From CAWABB01 sp963701735 (GTDB taxonomy: Bacteria; Bacteroidota; Ignavibacteria; UBA10030; UBA6906), in the NCBI GenBank assembly GCA_963701735.1, contig CAVPBI010000017.1, positions 210,223 through 274,222 on the forward strand: a DNA stretch of 64,000 nt, read 5' to 3'. The notes below the pieces were generated by a model, which was not told the origin of the DNA, ran no database searches, and saw nothing but the letters and a program-made list of their open reading frames with translations. The stretch's first letter is position 1. Every line of letters starts with the position of its first letter. The position numbers were made by a program, and so were the translations under genes. Shown here piece by piece: positions 39,127 through 47,785 of the stretch.

Positions 39127-42100
39127 ATGGACAGATGTCCATGGCTCCGGCGCATCGCTCTGGCGGTTTCTGTGCTTCTCGCGCTGACCGCCGTCAGCGC
39201 CGCAGTAGCGCAGGTCTATGCCCGGAATGCTTCCGGGGCGCGATCCATTCGTGTTGACGCCGGCGAGAAGGTCGTCCGGATCGCCAACGGGGACCTCCGG
39301 TTCAGGGTGACGTACGACGGGGCTTGCCTGATCGACAGTCTGTGGATCGGAACAACACTGCTGTCCGGTGCGAACGGGGGCGGCCTCACCGGGTGCCGCA
39401 TCGATTCGACATGGTATACCTCGCGTCGACTTGCAGACATACCTCTCGTTTCGGCCGTCGCAGATTCGGTGAGCATATGGAATATCCGCTATGCGGTGGG
39501 TCGGGATACGCTCAGCGAGGCCTGGGGCTTTGCCATCCATCAGAACGAGATATTCTGGACAATCGATAGAACACTTCCTGCGCCCCTCGTGCTGGAGGAG
39601 AATGCTTTTCCGCAGCTCCGCATCGACACGATGAACGTTTTCGACGGTGCCCTTCTGGGCAACGGCGGCGCCGCCTGGTTCCGACTGTTCAATGATTCCG
39701 CGATCGCATACGGTGTCCACACAGACGAAGCCGCTCTCTGGTCGATGCGTGATCGGCAGTGCCTCCATCTGGTTTCGCGGCCGGACAGGGGGAAAAGCGC
39801 GCTTGCGATCTCCCGGGTTGATCGCTCCCTCGGGTGCACATTCTCGGTGTCCCCCGTCGAACTTGTCCCGCGTTTTGATGACGGAACACACCGGCGCCGA
39901 TTCATTCGCGGCCGGACAGATGTCTGGCAGCCTTCCTCGTATCCGGCCGGAACGTACCGCCAGATTCTCCGTCTCTCCGCCCCGGATTTCCATCAGAAGT
40001 TCGGGCGCGGAGATTTCAAAGGATTGAACGGTGAGGCCATCACCGCCATGCTCAACACGACTGCCCGGCTTGGTGTCATCGATTCAAGGCTCTACGGCGG
40101 CAACAGCTGGCACACCCCATACGGCCCGATCTGCATCCAGGAACAGTATGTCGCCCAGTTCGGCCTGAGTATCAATGACGCCAACTACACGAAGGGCTAC
40201 CAGGAGTGCTTGAATTACTATCGTGACCATGCCATCCAGCCCGACGGGAGAATCAAGGCCAGGTGGGCATACACCGATGAGGATGCGATCCCCGGAACGG
40301 CTGACAGCCTCGGATTCTACGAGGCGCAATGGGGAATGATGATGGATTCCCAGCCCGATTTCGTCATCAACGTGGCCGAGTTGTTCGACCAGTGCGGGGA
40401 CCTCGGATGGTTGAGATCCCACAAACATTCGTGCGAGAAGGTGCTGGATTATGTGCTGCGGCGCGATTCGGACAACGACCATCTGGTGGAGATGCCGGCG
40501 GACTCCCACTCTGAAGGTAAGGGCAGCGACTGGCTGGATATTGTCTGGGCTTCCTGGGAGAACGCGTTTGTGAATGCCGAGGTCTACTGGGCGTTGAGGC
40601 TCTGGTCAGACCTTGAGGAGCTGATGGGCGATACGGCGAAAGCCGGTTCGTATCGTCGATTCGCTGCGGGCTTGAAGGAAAGCTACAATAGAAGCGTTGC
40701 GGATGGCGGGTTCTGGGACGAGCAGCACCACTGGTACGTCCACTGGAGGGAGAAGGACGGCTCCGCGTATGGAAACAACCTCGTTACCCCGGTGAACTTC
40801 ATGGCGATCGGGTACGGGCTCTGCGATGACCCCGGACGGAAGCTCTCCATCCTCCACGCGATAGAAGCGGGCACGCAGAAGGAGGACCTGTTCTTCTGGC
40901 CGATCTGTCTGTTTCCGTATGAGCAAGGGGCAGTCCACCCGAACAACCTTCCGTTTCCGAATTACGAAAATGGCGACCTCTTTCTCTCCTGGGGGGAACT
41001 CGGCGTGAGGGCCTTTGCGGATGACTTCCCGGAAATCGCCCTCCGCTACTGCAAGAACGTGATTCAACGCTACGAAAGGGACGGCCTCGCATTTCAACGC
41101 TACCTTCGCACGACGCAACAGGGCTCCGGTGACGACATCCTCGCGGGGAACGCATCGGCCATCACCGGGTTGTACAGAAATATCTATGGCATACAGCCCC
41201 GGTACAACAGACTCCTGCTGCGACCCCGACTGGTGAAAGAACTCTACGGCACACGCCTTCGGTACACATTCCAGGAGAAGCTCTACCAGATCTTGCTCGA
41301 CGGCGCGGTGAACTCGGTTGCCGTTGACGGTGCGACGGTCACCGCCTCGGGCGACTTCGGGATCAGGCGGGACGGCTCCCGCACCATCTGGTACAATGGT
41401 ACGAGCGCGTCGCCGGCAATGGTCCTTACGGCACCAGACACATCCTCGTTCTCCGTGACCGTTCGGGAATGGACCGAGCGGAGAGTCTGGACCGAGCGTT
41501 CGCTCTCCGGACGCATGTCCGTCTCCCACGAGATTTCAGGCCTTGACCCTGACCATGATTACGCCATCATGCGTGACGGGTACCTTCTGGAGATCCTGGG
41601 TGCCGGGAGCGCGGGCAGCGTTCAGTACTCATTTCTGCACGACGATGGCGCCGAGCATCTTTTTGAAATCAGGGATGTCTCGATGCCGGAACATCTTCGG
41701 GGTGCGCCCCTGTTCTCCCTCGCGCGTCCCACCATCGTTCCGGGAGATACGATCGCGTTCTCACCCGGGACCATCCGGGTTCGGATGGCTCATGAGACCC
41801 CGGGCGCAGTCATCCGCTACACGCGTGACGGATCGGATCCGACAGAGCGGTCCGATGTGTATGCAGCTCCGTTACAGATTGGCGCATCGACAGTCGTCAA
41901 GGCGCGGGCTTCACGATCCGGCGTGAGCGAGAGCGCTGTCGCATCGGCAACGTATACAATCCTCCCGCGGGACTTCAGAGGGATCGTCCGGTCTGGAGGA
42001 AGAGTCTGTGCGTTTCATCGGGCGATGCACACACATGTATCCCTGAAGTCTCCATACCAGCCGAAGTACGCCGCCTCGGGCAGCGATGCGCTGACCGATG

Positions 42101-42489
42101 GGATTCTCGGCGGCGAATCGTACGATGCCGACTGGCAGGGGTTCGAGCGGGACGACCTGGACGCAACCCTCGATCTGGGAACGATCACGTCCATCGACAG
42201 CATCCAGACCGGCTTCATCCAGGATCAGAGGGTGTGGATCTTCTTCCCGGTGTATGTTGAATTTTCGGTATCGACGGATGGCAAGCGTTTTGTGCCGCTT
42301 GCGCCGCTGGAGAGGGCTGAGCAATCGTACCGCGGCGCACTGTTGCGGCGTGACTATGTGTATCGGGGGAGCCCCTTCAAGGCCCGCTATGTCCGCGTGT
42401 ACGCGAAAAACCAGGGCATCTGCCCTCCCGGCCATCCGGGGGCTGGAGGGAAGGCATGGCTGTTTGCGGACGAGATCGTAGTCCAATAG
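39127..42489 (+). CDS. Exported six-hairpin glycosidase with chitobiase-C and F5/8-type C domains
   Basis: Intact, 1120 aa from ATG 39127, preceded by GGGAGGA; signal peptide RIALAVSVLLALTAVSAAVA. After an N-terminal beta-sandwich (residues about 30-270) comes an (alpha/alpha)6 barrel, residues about 300-700: GGNSWHTPYGPICIQEQYVA, GKGSDWLDIVWASWENAF, NNLVTPVNFMAIGYGL. Then a beta-hexosaminidase C-terminal-like domain (GAVIRYTRDGSDPTERSDVY) and a discoidin-like module (GFERDDLDATLDLGTITSID) to the end, both putative carbohydrate binders. Exact GH family not assigned; candidates are GH63/GH37-like clans. Divergent from the GH2 gene, suggesting joint glycan breakdown. The 250-bp gap between them shows nothing clear. 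Confidence 0.82.
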   Translation: MDRCPWLRRIALAVSVLLALTAVSAAVAQVYARNASGARSIRVDAGEKVVRIANGDLRFRVTYDGACLIDSLWIGTTLLSGANGGGLTGCRIDSTWYTSRRLADIPLVSAVADSVSIWNIRYAVGRDTLSEAWGFAIHQNEIFWTIDRTLPAPLVLEENAFPQLRIDTMNVFDGALLGNGGAAWFRLFNDSAIAYGVHTDEAALWSMRDRQCLHLVSRPDRGKSALAISRVDRSLGCTFSVSPVELVPRFDDGTHRRRFIRGRTDVWQPSSYPAGTYRQILRLSAPDFHQKFGRGDFKGLNGEAITAMLNTTARLGVIDSRLYGGNSWHTPYGPICIQEQYVAQFGLSINDANYTKGYQECLNYYRDHAIQPDGRIKARWAYTDEDAIPGTADSLGFYEAQWGMMMDSQPDFVINVAELFDQCGDLGWLRSHKHSCEKVLDYVLRRDSDNDHLVEMPADSHSEGKGSDWLDIVWASWENAFVNAEVYWALRLWSDLEELMGDTAKAGSYRRFAAGLKESYNRSVADGGFWDEQHHWYVHWREKDGSAYGNNLVTPVNFMAIGYGLCDDPGRKLSILHAIEAGTQKEDLFFWPICLFPYEQGAVHPNNLPFPNYENGDLFLSWGELGVRAFADDFPEIALRYCKNVIQRYERDGLAFQRYLRTTQQGSGDDILAGNASAITGLYRNIYGIQPRYNRLLLRPRLVKELYGTRLRYTFQEKLYQILLDGAVNSVAVDGATVTASGDFGIRRDGSRTIWYNGTSASPAMVLTAPDTSSFSVTVREWTERRVWTERSLSGRMSVSHEISGLDPDHDYAIMRDGYLLEILGAGSAGSVQYSFLHDDGAEHLFEIRDVSMPEHLRGAPLFSLARPTIVPGDTIAFSPGTIRVRMAHETPGAVIRYTRDGSDPTERSDVYAAPLQIGASTVVKARASRSGVSESAVASATYTILPRDFRGIVRSGGRVCAFHRAMHTHVSLKSPYQPKYAASGSDALTDGILGGESYDADWQGFERDDLDATLDLGTITSIDSIQTGFIQDQRVWIFFPVYVEFSVSTDGKRFVPLAPLERAEQSYRGALLRRDYVYRGSPFKARYVRVYAKNQGICPPGHPGAGGKAWLFADEIVVQ

Positions 42490-42733
42490 AACCGGGGGGA
42501 TATATTTGCTTTGACTATGTGAAGACCTCTTTGTAATATCCTATCGCCTGTCAGTGTATCCCACAGTAAGGGGGACGGCGGCACCCCGGTCTCTCTTGAT
42601 GAGCACTCCTTCCGTTCTTATCTATTCTGCCTGATCGTTCTACAGCCTCGCTCCGGGCGCATGCCATGAGGCGGCCTCTGTTCCTACTATCCGCGTCGGT
42701 TTCCGTGTCCCACTCACCATGGAGGAATTCCCT

Positions 42734-43804
42734 ATGGGTAGGAAGATGATTCTGACCCTTCTCCTTCCTGTGTTCGTTGCGACGGTTACTGTTGCCGGCG
42801 ACAATCCGGCGAAGCCCGCAACGGCACTCAACGTTCACATCCTGGGACCTGAGAAGGTGGGCCCGTTGCCCGCCGTCCCGGTCCCTCCGGGCAATCCACA
42901 GGGCACGCTCAAGATTCAGCTTGGGAAACAGCTCTACTTCGACACACGCATGTCCAAGGACAATACCATCAGTTGCGCGACCTGCCACGATCCCGCCATG
43001 GGGTGGTCGGACGCGGGTCCCACAAGCAAGGGCATCGCCGGACAGATGGGAGGGCGCAGGGCGCCGCCGGTCTCCAACGCCGCGTATCTCCCGCTCCAGT
43101 TCTGGGATGGACGGGCGCCCAGCCTGGAGGAGCAGGCCAAAGGGCCGATCCAGAACCCGATCGAGATGGGAAATACGCATGATGCAATGCTTCGAACTGT
43201 TGATTTCATCCCGGGATATGTGCAGGAATTTGCGACAGTGTTCGGCCCTGGTCCTATCACCGTCGATCGTGTCGCGGAAGCAATCGCGGCGTTTGAGCGG
43301 ACCGTGGTCACCACGGATTCCCCGTTCGATCGCTACGTGCGGGGGAGCGAAGATGCTCTGACCCAGGAGGAGAAATGGGGACTCGAGATCTTCAATGGCA
43401 AGGGGCACTGCACGGCGTGCCACTGGGGCGGGAACTTCACCGACGGTCGGTTCCACAATATCGGTGTGAAACAGCAGGACCCGGCAAAGCCGGACCTCGG
43501 GCGGTTTGAAATCACCAAGGATCCGCGGGACAAAGGGGCGTTCAAGACCCCGACGGTGAGGGATGCTGCGCTGCGTGCCCCGTACCTGCGGGACGGCTCC
43601 GAAAAGAGCCTTGAGAGCCTTGTGGAGTTCTACAACAGGGGGGGCGATACGGACGATCCCAACCTCGATCCGTTGATCGTGCCGCTGTCCCTGTCGACAG
43701 CCGAGAAGGCCGCGCTGGTCGCGTTCATGAAGCGGGCGATGGTGAGTCTGAATCCCGAAGTCGCTGACGTGAAACCCATTCCCCCATCCGGCTTTCCCAA
43801 GTGA
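42734..43804 (+). CDS. Dihaem cytochrome c peroxidase (MauG/CcpA family)
   Basis: Intact, 356 aa, start ATG 42734 with GGAGGA 7 bp upstream; signal peptide MILTLLLPVFVATVTVAG. Two haem c sites: SCATCHDP (low-potential or peroxidatic side) and CTACHWGG. GKQLYFDTRMSKDNTISC and FKTPTVRDAALRAPYLRDGS are family blocks. It reduces hydrogen peroxide with electrons from periplasmic cytochromes, or oxidises protein or small partners as MauG does. Twelve bp before a haem-bearing porin gene, so probably one operon. TATATTTG at 42501-42508 may be a -7 box 230 bp upstream, but no TTG is in place. Confidence 0.92.
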   Translation: MGRKMILTLLLPVFVATVTVAGDNPAKPATALNVHILGPEKVGPLPAVPVPPGNPQGTLKIQLGKQLYFDTRMSKDNTISCATCHDPAMGWSDAGPTSKGIAGQMGGRRAPPVSNAAYLPLQFWDGRAPSLEEQAKGPIQNPIEMGNTHDAMLRTVDFIPGYVQEFATVFGPGPITVDRVAEAIAAFERTVVTTDSPFDRYVRGSEDALTQEEKWGLEIFNGKGHCTACHWGGNFTDGRFHNIGVKQQDPAKPDLGRFEITKDPRDKGAFKTPTVRDAALRAPYLRDGSEKSLESLVEFYNRGGDTDDPNLDPLIVPLSLSTAEKAALVAFMKRAMVSLNPEVADVKPIPPSGFPK

Positions 43805-43816
43805 GGAGACGACGCC

Positions 43817-45076
43817 ATGAAACGCACCCTTGTCATGCTTACGGTCGGGCTCCTCGCGTTCTCGATGTTCCCGACATCAGCGCACGCCATTCCCGCGTTC
43901 GCCAGGAAGTACGGCTTCAACTGCAACATGTGCCATGCGGGGTTCACGCGGCTGAACGATTTCGGACAGCGGTACAGGGACAACGGCTATCAGATTCCGG
44001 GCCAGCAGGGAGGGGAGAAGACCGTGTTCGAATCGGGCCCGCCCATTGCGCTGCGCACGTCGGCGGGATTCTCTTACTACAAGGCCGGAGAGCGATCGAG
44101 CAACGGCTTCAACCTGTACGGGCTCGACCTGCTCGCAGGCGGCGTGTTTCACAAGAACGTCTCGTTCCTGGTTATCTACACGCCGCGCATCGATGAGCCG
44201 GCGGCGGACTTCAACGGACCGAACAACGGAGCCAACCCTTCGCAGCTTGGAGGACTCGAGGCGGTCAACGTCGTCTTCAGCAACCTCGTCCAGAATGCGC
44301 TCAACGTTCGGGTCGGGCGCTTCGAGCCCGCGTACCACCCGTTCAGCTCCAAGCGCAAGTATACCCTCTTCACGCCGTACGAGATCTACACCTTTGAGAC
44401 TCCCAACAACAGCTTCATCTTCGACGACAATCAGATCGGCGTCGAAGCCACAGGGCACTTTCCGATGGGATTCAAGTACGGTGTTGGTGTGGTGAACGGC
44501 ACCGGCGGGAACCCCGACAACAACAGCGCCAAGGATGTCTACGTGAACGCGTTCCAGACCTTCGGCAAGGGCGACGGGCAAACCGCGGGGCAGAGGGTTG
44601 GGGTGTTCGGCTATTACGGGTGGCAGCCGGTCAGCCTCGCCGGAGCCACGCCCTCGCCGGTCGGGGAGACAAACGGTTCCGACAACCAGCCGTTCTACAG
44701 GATCGGGGCGGATGGAAGCTTCAATTACGAGAGTTTCAACCTCGGGGTGCTGTTCATGGCCGGGCGGGACAACAGGAAGTTCAACAGCCTCGATTCCCTG
44801 AAGGACTACGAGTTCACCGGAGGGTTTGCAGAGCTCAACTGGTTAGGGCTCATGAACGACCGGATAGTCGTGACGCTTCTGTATAACTGGGTCAGCCCCC
44901 CGTCCTACGATGCAGAGCGGAAGGTTAACGCGTACTCCGCTCTCGTGCGGTACTACCTGGGCGACTGGTCCGCGGTCAACGTCGGGCTGCACGCGGAGTA
45001 CACGTACCGGCAGTCGGGCGACATGACGAAGCTGAATGAGCACTTCGTCGCAGTGGCTGTCGACTTCGCATTCTGA
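43817..45076 (+). CDS. Outer-membrane beta-barrel porin with N-terminal haem c motif
   Basis: Intact, 419 aa. Signal peptide MKRTLVMLTVGLLAFSMFP, then IPAFARKYGFNCNMCHAGF: a CxxCH haem c site (Cys36, Cys39, His40) immediately before the barrel. The rest is alternating beta strands rich in aromatic residues (RVGVFGYYGWQPVSL, VVTLLYNWVSPPSYD) ending in Phe (VAVAVDFAF), as outer-membrane barrels do. A haem at the mouth of a barrel, next to a dihaem peroxidase, suggests an electron-transfer or redox-linked conduit. I recall this IPAFARKYG..C..CH opening in uncharacterised porins; the function is unproven. Confidence 0.85.
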   Translation: MKRTLVMLTVGLLAFSMFPTSAHAIPAFARKYGFNCNMCHAGFTRLNDFGQRYRDNGYQIPGQQGGEKTVFESGPPIALRTSAGFSYYKAGERSSNGFNLYGLDLLAGGVFHKNVSFLVIYTPRIDEPAADFNGPNNGANPSQLGGLEAVNVVFSNLVQNALNVRVGRFEPAYHPFSSKRKYTLFTPYEIYTFETPNNSFIFDDNQIGVEATGHFPMGFKYGVGVVNGTGGNPDNNSAKDVYVNAFQTFGKGDGQTAGQRVGVFGYYGWQPVSLAGATPSPVGETNGSDNQPFYRIGADGSFNYESFNLGVLFMAGRDNRKFNSLDSLKDYEFTGGFAELNWLGLMNDRIVVTLLYNWVSPPSYDAERKVNAYSALVRYYLGDWSAVNVGLHAEYTYRQSGDMTKLNEHFVAVAVDFAF

Positions 45077-45120
45077 GCGCCTGCGGGGATCCACGCTTCC
45101 CGCACAACGGTCTGAGAGAG

Positions 45121-45161
45121 CACAGGGGCCGTCCCCCCGCGTTTGAGGGACGGCCCCTGTG
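45121..45161. terminator. Bidirectional hairpin terminator
   Basis: A perfect 15-bp stem, CACAGGGGCCGTCCC / GGGACGGCCCCTGTG, around an 11-nt loop, in the 116-bp gap between convergent genes (haem porin and caspase-like lipoprotein). No strong T tract on either side. Confidence 0.7.
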
Positions 45162-45192
45162 GTGCTTGCACCCGACTTTCTGCAGCCGCGTG

Positions 45193-47076
45193 TTACCGCC
45201 GTTTGTAGGCCGGCTCCCGCACCGGTTTCGCAATGATTCCCGCAGCCCGCAGGGCATTGACCGGCGTGACCACGCCGTCGGGGAAGTGGATGGTGCACAC
45301 TTCGTAGATATCGCCCCCTCTGCTTGCGTCATTCAGAAGCGCATAAGGGCCGAAACTCTGGATCGCGCTGCCGCGCACGGATACTGACACGAATGCGGTT
45401 GTTGCCGTCGTGCCGCTCGTATGGTCGCTGTAGTAATGGATGAAGAGCCTGTACGTGCCCGTGTCGCTGACCGCCGGCACCGTGATGTGCTCGGGGCCGT
45501 AGCCGGTGGTGTTATCCACGTCCAGATAGCCCCCCCAGGACGTCGCTCTGCTGCTGTAGTAGCAGTCTGTCGATGTCCAGAACGATCCGGGAAAGCTCGC
45601 GCCCGGCGGGAGGAGGTGGAAGTCCACGTCGGTTCCGTTCGTGTTCCAGCGGAGTTCGGTCCAGAGAGAGAGGGCGGCAAAATTTCCCTTGACCTGGAAC
45701 ACGGTGTCGGCATAGGCGCAGCGGCCGTTCGTTAGCCTGCCGGTCGCCGTGAGGTGGATGTAGTTCGCCCCGCTGTCGATGACAATCGGCTGGGAGAATG
45801 ATTTGAAGTCGTTCAGGATGGTCATCCTGGTGGCGACGCCGTTCACCTCGACAATGCCGGTCGTGAGCGTATCGGCATTCAGCAGGGACCCTGACAGGGT
45901 GAGGTTCCTGTCTGTGTATGTCGAATCCTTCTTCGGCGAGGTAATGAGGTATGTTGCATTCGCGGAGTCGACGAGCCTGAGCGTATCCGCGCTTGCGGGC
46001 CAGTAGACCAGGTTCGCCCCGGCCGGCACTTCGCACTTGTCATTGCGCGCTTCCGCAGGGAGCGAGAGCACAGCATCCCGAATGTTGGCGCCGCACAGGA
46101 GCGTGGTGAACAGCTGCTTCCCGGTCGACTGCCCGAGGCAGTTGGTCTCATCCCAGCCGATGATCCCGCGTGCCCCTCTGTCATAGAACGACTGCGCGAC
46201 CTGCCTGCCGGCATCCTTCAATCCCTGGCAGGCGACAAGATAGATCATGGACCGCGGGAAGGTGGTTCCAGCGGCATACATAGAATCGATGAAGCGTTGA
46301 GAGAACATGGCCTGGTTGATCACCTTGTCGACGCCTCCACGCTTCTCCGTGACGCCGCCGACTGCCAGCTGTTTGGACTGCCAGATCTTAGGATACCTGG
46401 CCATCAGGGTGTCCAGACTCATCTCTTCGCCAGTCGTGTGCCACGTGTTCGTCCCGTCGTACGACCCGTGGGCGATGGCGAAGATCGTGCCGAACTCCTT
46501 CAGGCCGGTTTTGAAGAACGCCACGTCTGCAGCGACGCCGTTCTTTGTGGTGACGGTGAACCCCCGTTCCTGGAATTTCTGCGAGAGGTAGTCGACCAGG
46601 TCACGATTGTACTGTCTACCTTCGTCGCCAAACTGCGTGTTGATGAGCACGGCCTTGGTGTTCCCGATCAGTTCCGAGGGCTTGAGGAGGCAGTTCCCCG
46701 ATTCAATTGCGCCTGAGGTCGGGCCGTCGTACGGTGGCACGACAAGGCTTGAACGGATATTCCAGCAGACGGTGCCGCCGTTCTTGAAGTTCACAAACAT
46801 CGCGTTGTCCGTGAGCCAGGCTGCCTCCACGGCCGGGTCGCTCTGATAGCTCGCAAGGCTGGATTGCAGCGCAGAGTGTGGATTGGGCGAGAGGAGCGCG
46901 ATGTCGGCCGATGACCCAATGGTCCTGTAGGCCTGTGAGATCTGCGCCTTCTGCTGATCCGTAAGCGTGGAAGTGGTGGGTGTGGTGTCGGGGGTGGTGG
47001 GCTCGTCGTCTTTCGAACAGGCGAACATCACCAATCCCAGAAAGAGTACAAGAACACTCCATCGTATCAGTCGCAT
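45193..47076 (-). CDS. Caspase-fold (clan CD-like) lipoprotein with C-terminal DUF2135/YfaP-like domain
   Basis: Intact, 627 aa from ATG 47076, preceded by AGGA; upstream in-frame ATGs are possible. Lipobox VMFAC, Thr/Pro-rich linker. A small N-terminal domain (TLTDQQKAQISQAYRTIGSS to GGTVCWNIRSSL) is shared with the upstream gene. The catalytic region has the clan CD pattern: hydrophobic strand then His-Gly (FAIAHGSYDG, His203) and strand then Ala-Cys (MIYLVACQGLKDAG, Cys283), followed by GARGIIGWDETNC. After linker domains, LRWNTNGTDVDFHLLPPG and SWGGYLDVDNTTGYGPEHIT resemble DUF2135/YfaP. Predicted cell-surface cysteine protease, relatives being gingipain or CHAT types. Substrate unknown. 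Confidence 0.72.
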   Translation of the reverse strand: MRLIRWSVLVLFLGLVMFACSKDDEPTTPDTTPTTSTLTDQQKAQISQAYRTIGSSADIALLSPNPHSALQSSLASYQSDPAVEAAWLTDNAMFVNFKNGGTVCWNIRSSLVVPPYDGPTSGAIESGNCLLKPSELIGNTKAVLINTQFGDEGRQYNRDLVDYLSQKFQERGFTVTTKNGVAADVAFFKTGLKEFGTIFAIAHGSYDGTNTWHTTGEEMSLDTLMARYPKIWQSKQLAVGGVTEKRGGVDKVINQAMFSQRFIDSMYAAGTTFPRSMIYLVACQGLKDAGRQVAQSFYDRGARGIIGWDETNCLGQSTGKQLFTTLLCGANIRDAVLSLPAEARNDKCEVPAGANLVYWPASADTLRLVDSANATYLITSPKKDSTYTDRNLTLSGSLLNADTLTTGIVEVNGVATRMTILNDFKSFSQPIVIDSGANYIHLTATGRLTNGRCAYADTVFQVKGNFAALSLWTELRWNTNGTDVDFHLLPPGASFPGSFWTSTDCYYSSRATSWGGYLDVDNTTGYGPEHITVPAVSDTGTYRLFIHYYSDHTSGTTATTAFVSVSVRGSAIQSFGPYALLNDASRGGDIYEVCTIHFPDGVVTPVNALRAAGIIAKPVREPAYKRR

Positions 47077-47101
47077 GATGTCTGTCCTCATGTTCTGATG
47101 T

Positions 47102-47431
47102 TCATCGGACATTCCGCCCGGGTGGGGCGGTCCAGCTTACAAGTCCACCTTCTTTGTAGATCACAAAGAACGTGTTGCCGTCCGTCCAGGCGCTGTCCAC
47201 CGTGGCAAATGTGCGTACCCGTGGAAGGGCGTTCTGGAACTCGCGGCGGGGGTTGTCGCTCAAAAGAGCGGCGTCGAGAAGCCGGCTGATGGCTTCATGA
47301 TCGCGGTGAATGGCGGAGGTCTGCGACTCCTGGTGCGCGCAGCCACCGAGGAGTGCGAGAAACAGCAGGAGGGTGTTCAGTGGAGCGACGATATCCCCTG
47401 CACGGTCCGTGATCGGCGTTGGTTCGCGCAT
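47102..47431 (-). CDS. Small lipoprotein, truncated paralogue of the caspase-like protein's N-terminal domain
   Basis: Intact, 109 aa. Signal peptide with lipobox LGGC (LLLFLALLGGCAHQ). The mature part AALLSDNPRREFQNALPRV and VDSAWTDGNTFFVIYKEGG aligns with the downstream protein's IALLSPNPHSALQSSLASY and VEAAWLTDNAMFVNFKNGG, then stops just after the point where that protein continues into the caspase region. It lies 25 bp upstream of the protease gene on the same strand, so the two are probably co-expressed. It could be an inhibitor, decoy or partner of the protease, or a relic of a duplicated gene that lost its 3' part. Confidence 0.65.
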   Translation of the reverse strand: MREPTPITDRAGDIVAPLNTLLLFLALLGGCAHQESQTSAIHRDHEAISRLLDAALLSDNPRREFQNALPRVRTFATVDSAWTDGNTFFVIYKEGGLVSWTAPPGRNVR

Positions 47432-47785
47432 TGGGGAAGCGACATGCATGCGATGGCGCATAATGTCCCGAACCTCTCATCGTCTTGGGATGAAGGTACA
47501 GAAGCGCATCGCGGATGTCAAGCCTCCGTTCGAATAGAAACGTACGTGAGGCGACTAGGCCTCACAACGGGGATCGCCCTGGCCGCGACATAGGTGACGG
47601 TCTGAATGCGCCGCCGGTCCAGGCGTTGCCTGCATGACGGGCCCCTCAAGCCGCTTCCATCGATCTGGAATGGTCCCGGCACATCGGACGTACTGGCAAG
47701 AAAAGAGGTCCAGCTCAGAGCAATGTATCAGTTGCTCTTTTGTCCGGGGTAGGATATACTATTGCTCACGAGATTCAAGAACCCC
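47432..47785. other. Intergenic gap with a possible serA promoter and a small inverted repeat
   Basis: A 354-bp gap between divergent genes, no coding sequence seen. GTGAGGC-GACTAG-GCCTCAC (47546-47565) is a 7-bp inverted repeat. TTG 47732-47734 with TACTATTG at 47757-47764 (22-bp spacer) is close to the Bacteroidota promoter pattern and lies 22 bp before the serA ATG. Confidence 0.45.

Noticed and set aside
42501..42508. Promoter of the peroxidase/porin operon
   Set aside because: TATATTTG matches the -7 box but no TTG lies about 20 bp upstream, and it is 225 bp from the start codon. Mentioned only in the gene entry.
45121..45161. Attachment site or transposon end
   Set aside because: The perfect 15-bp inverted repeat sits midway between two convergent stops and has no partner copy or recombinase nearby, so a bidirectional terminator is simpler.
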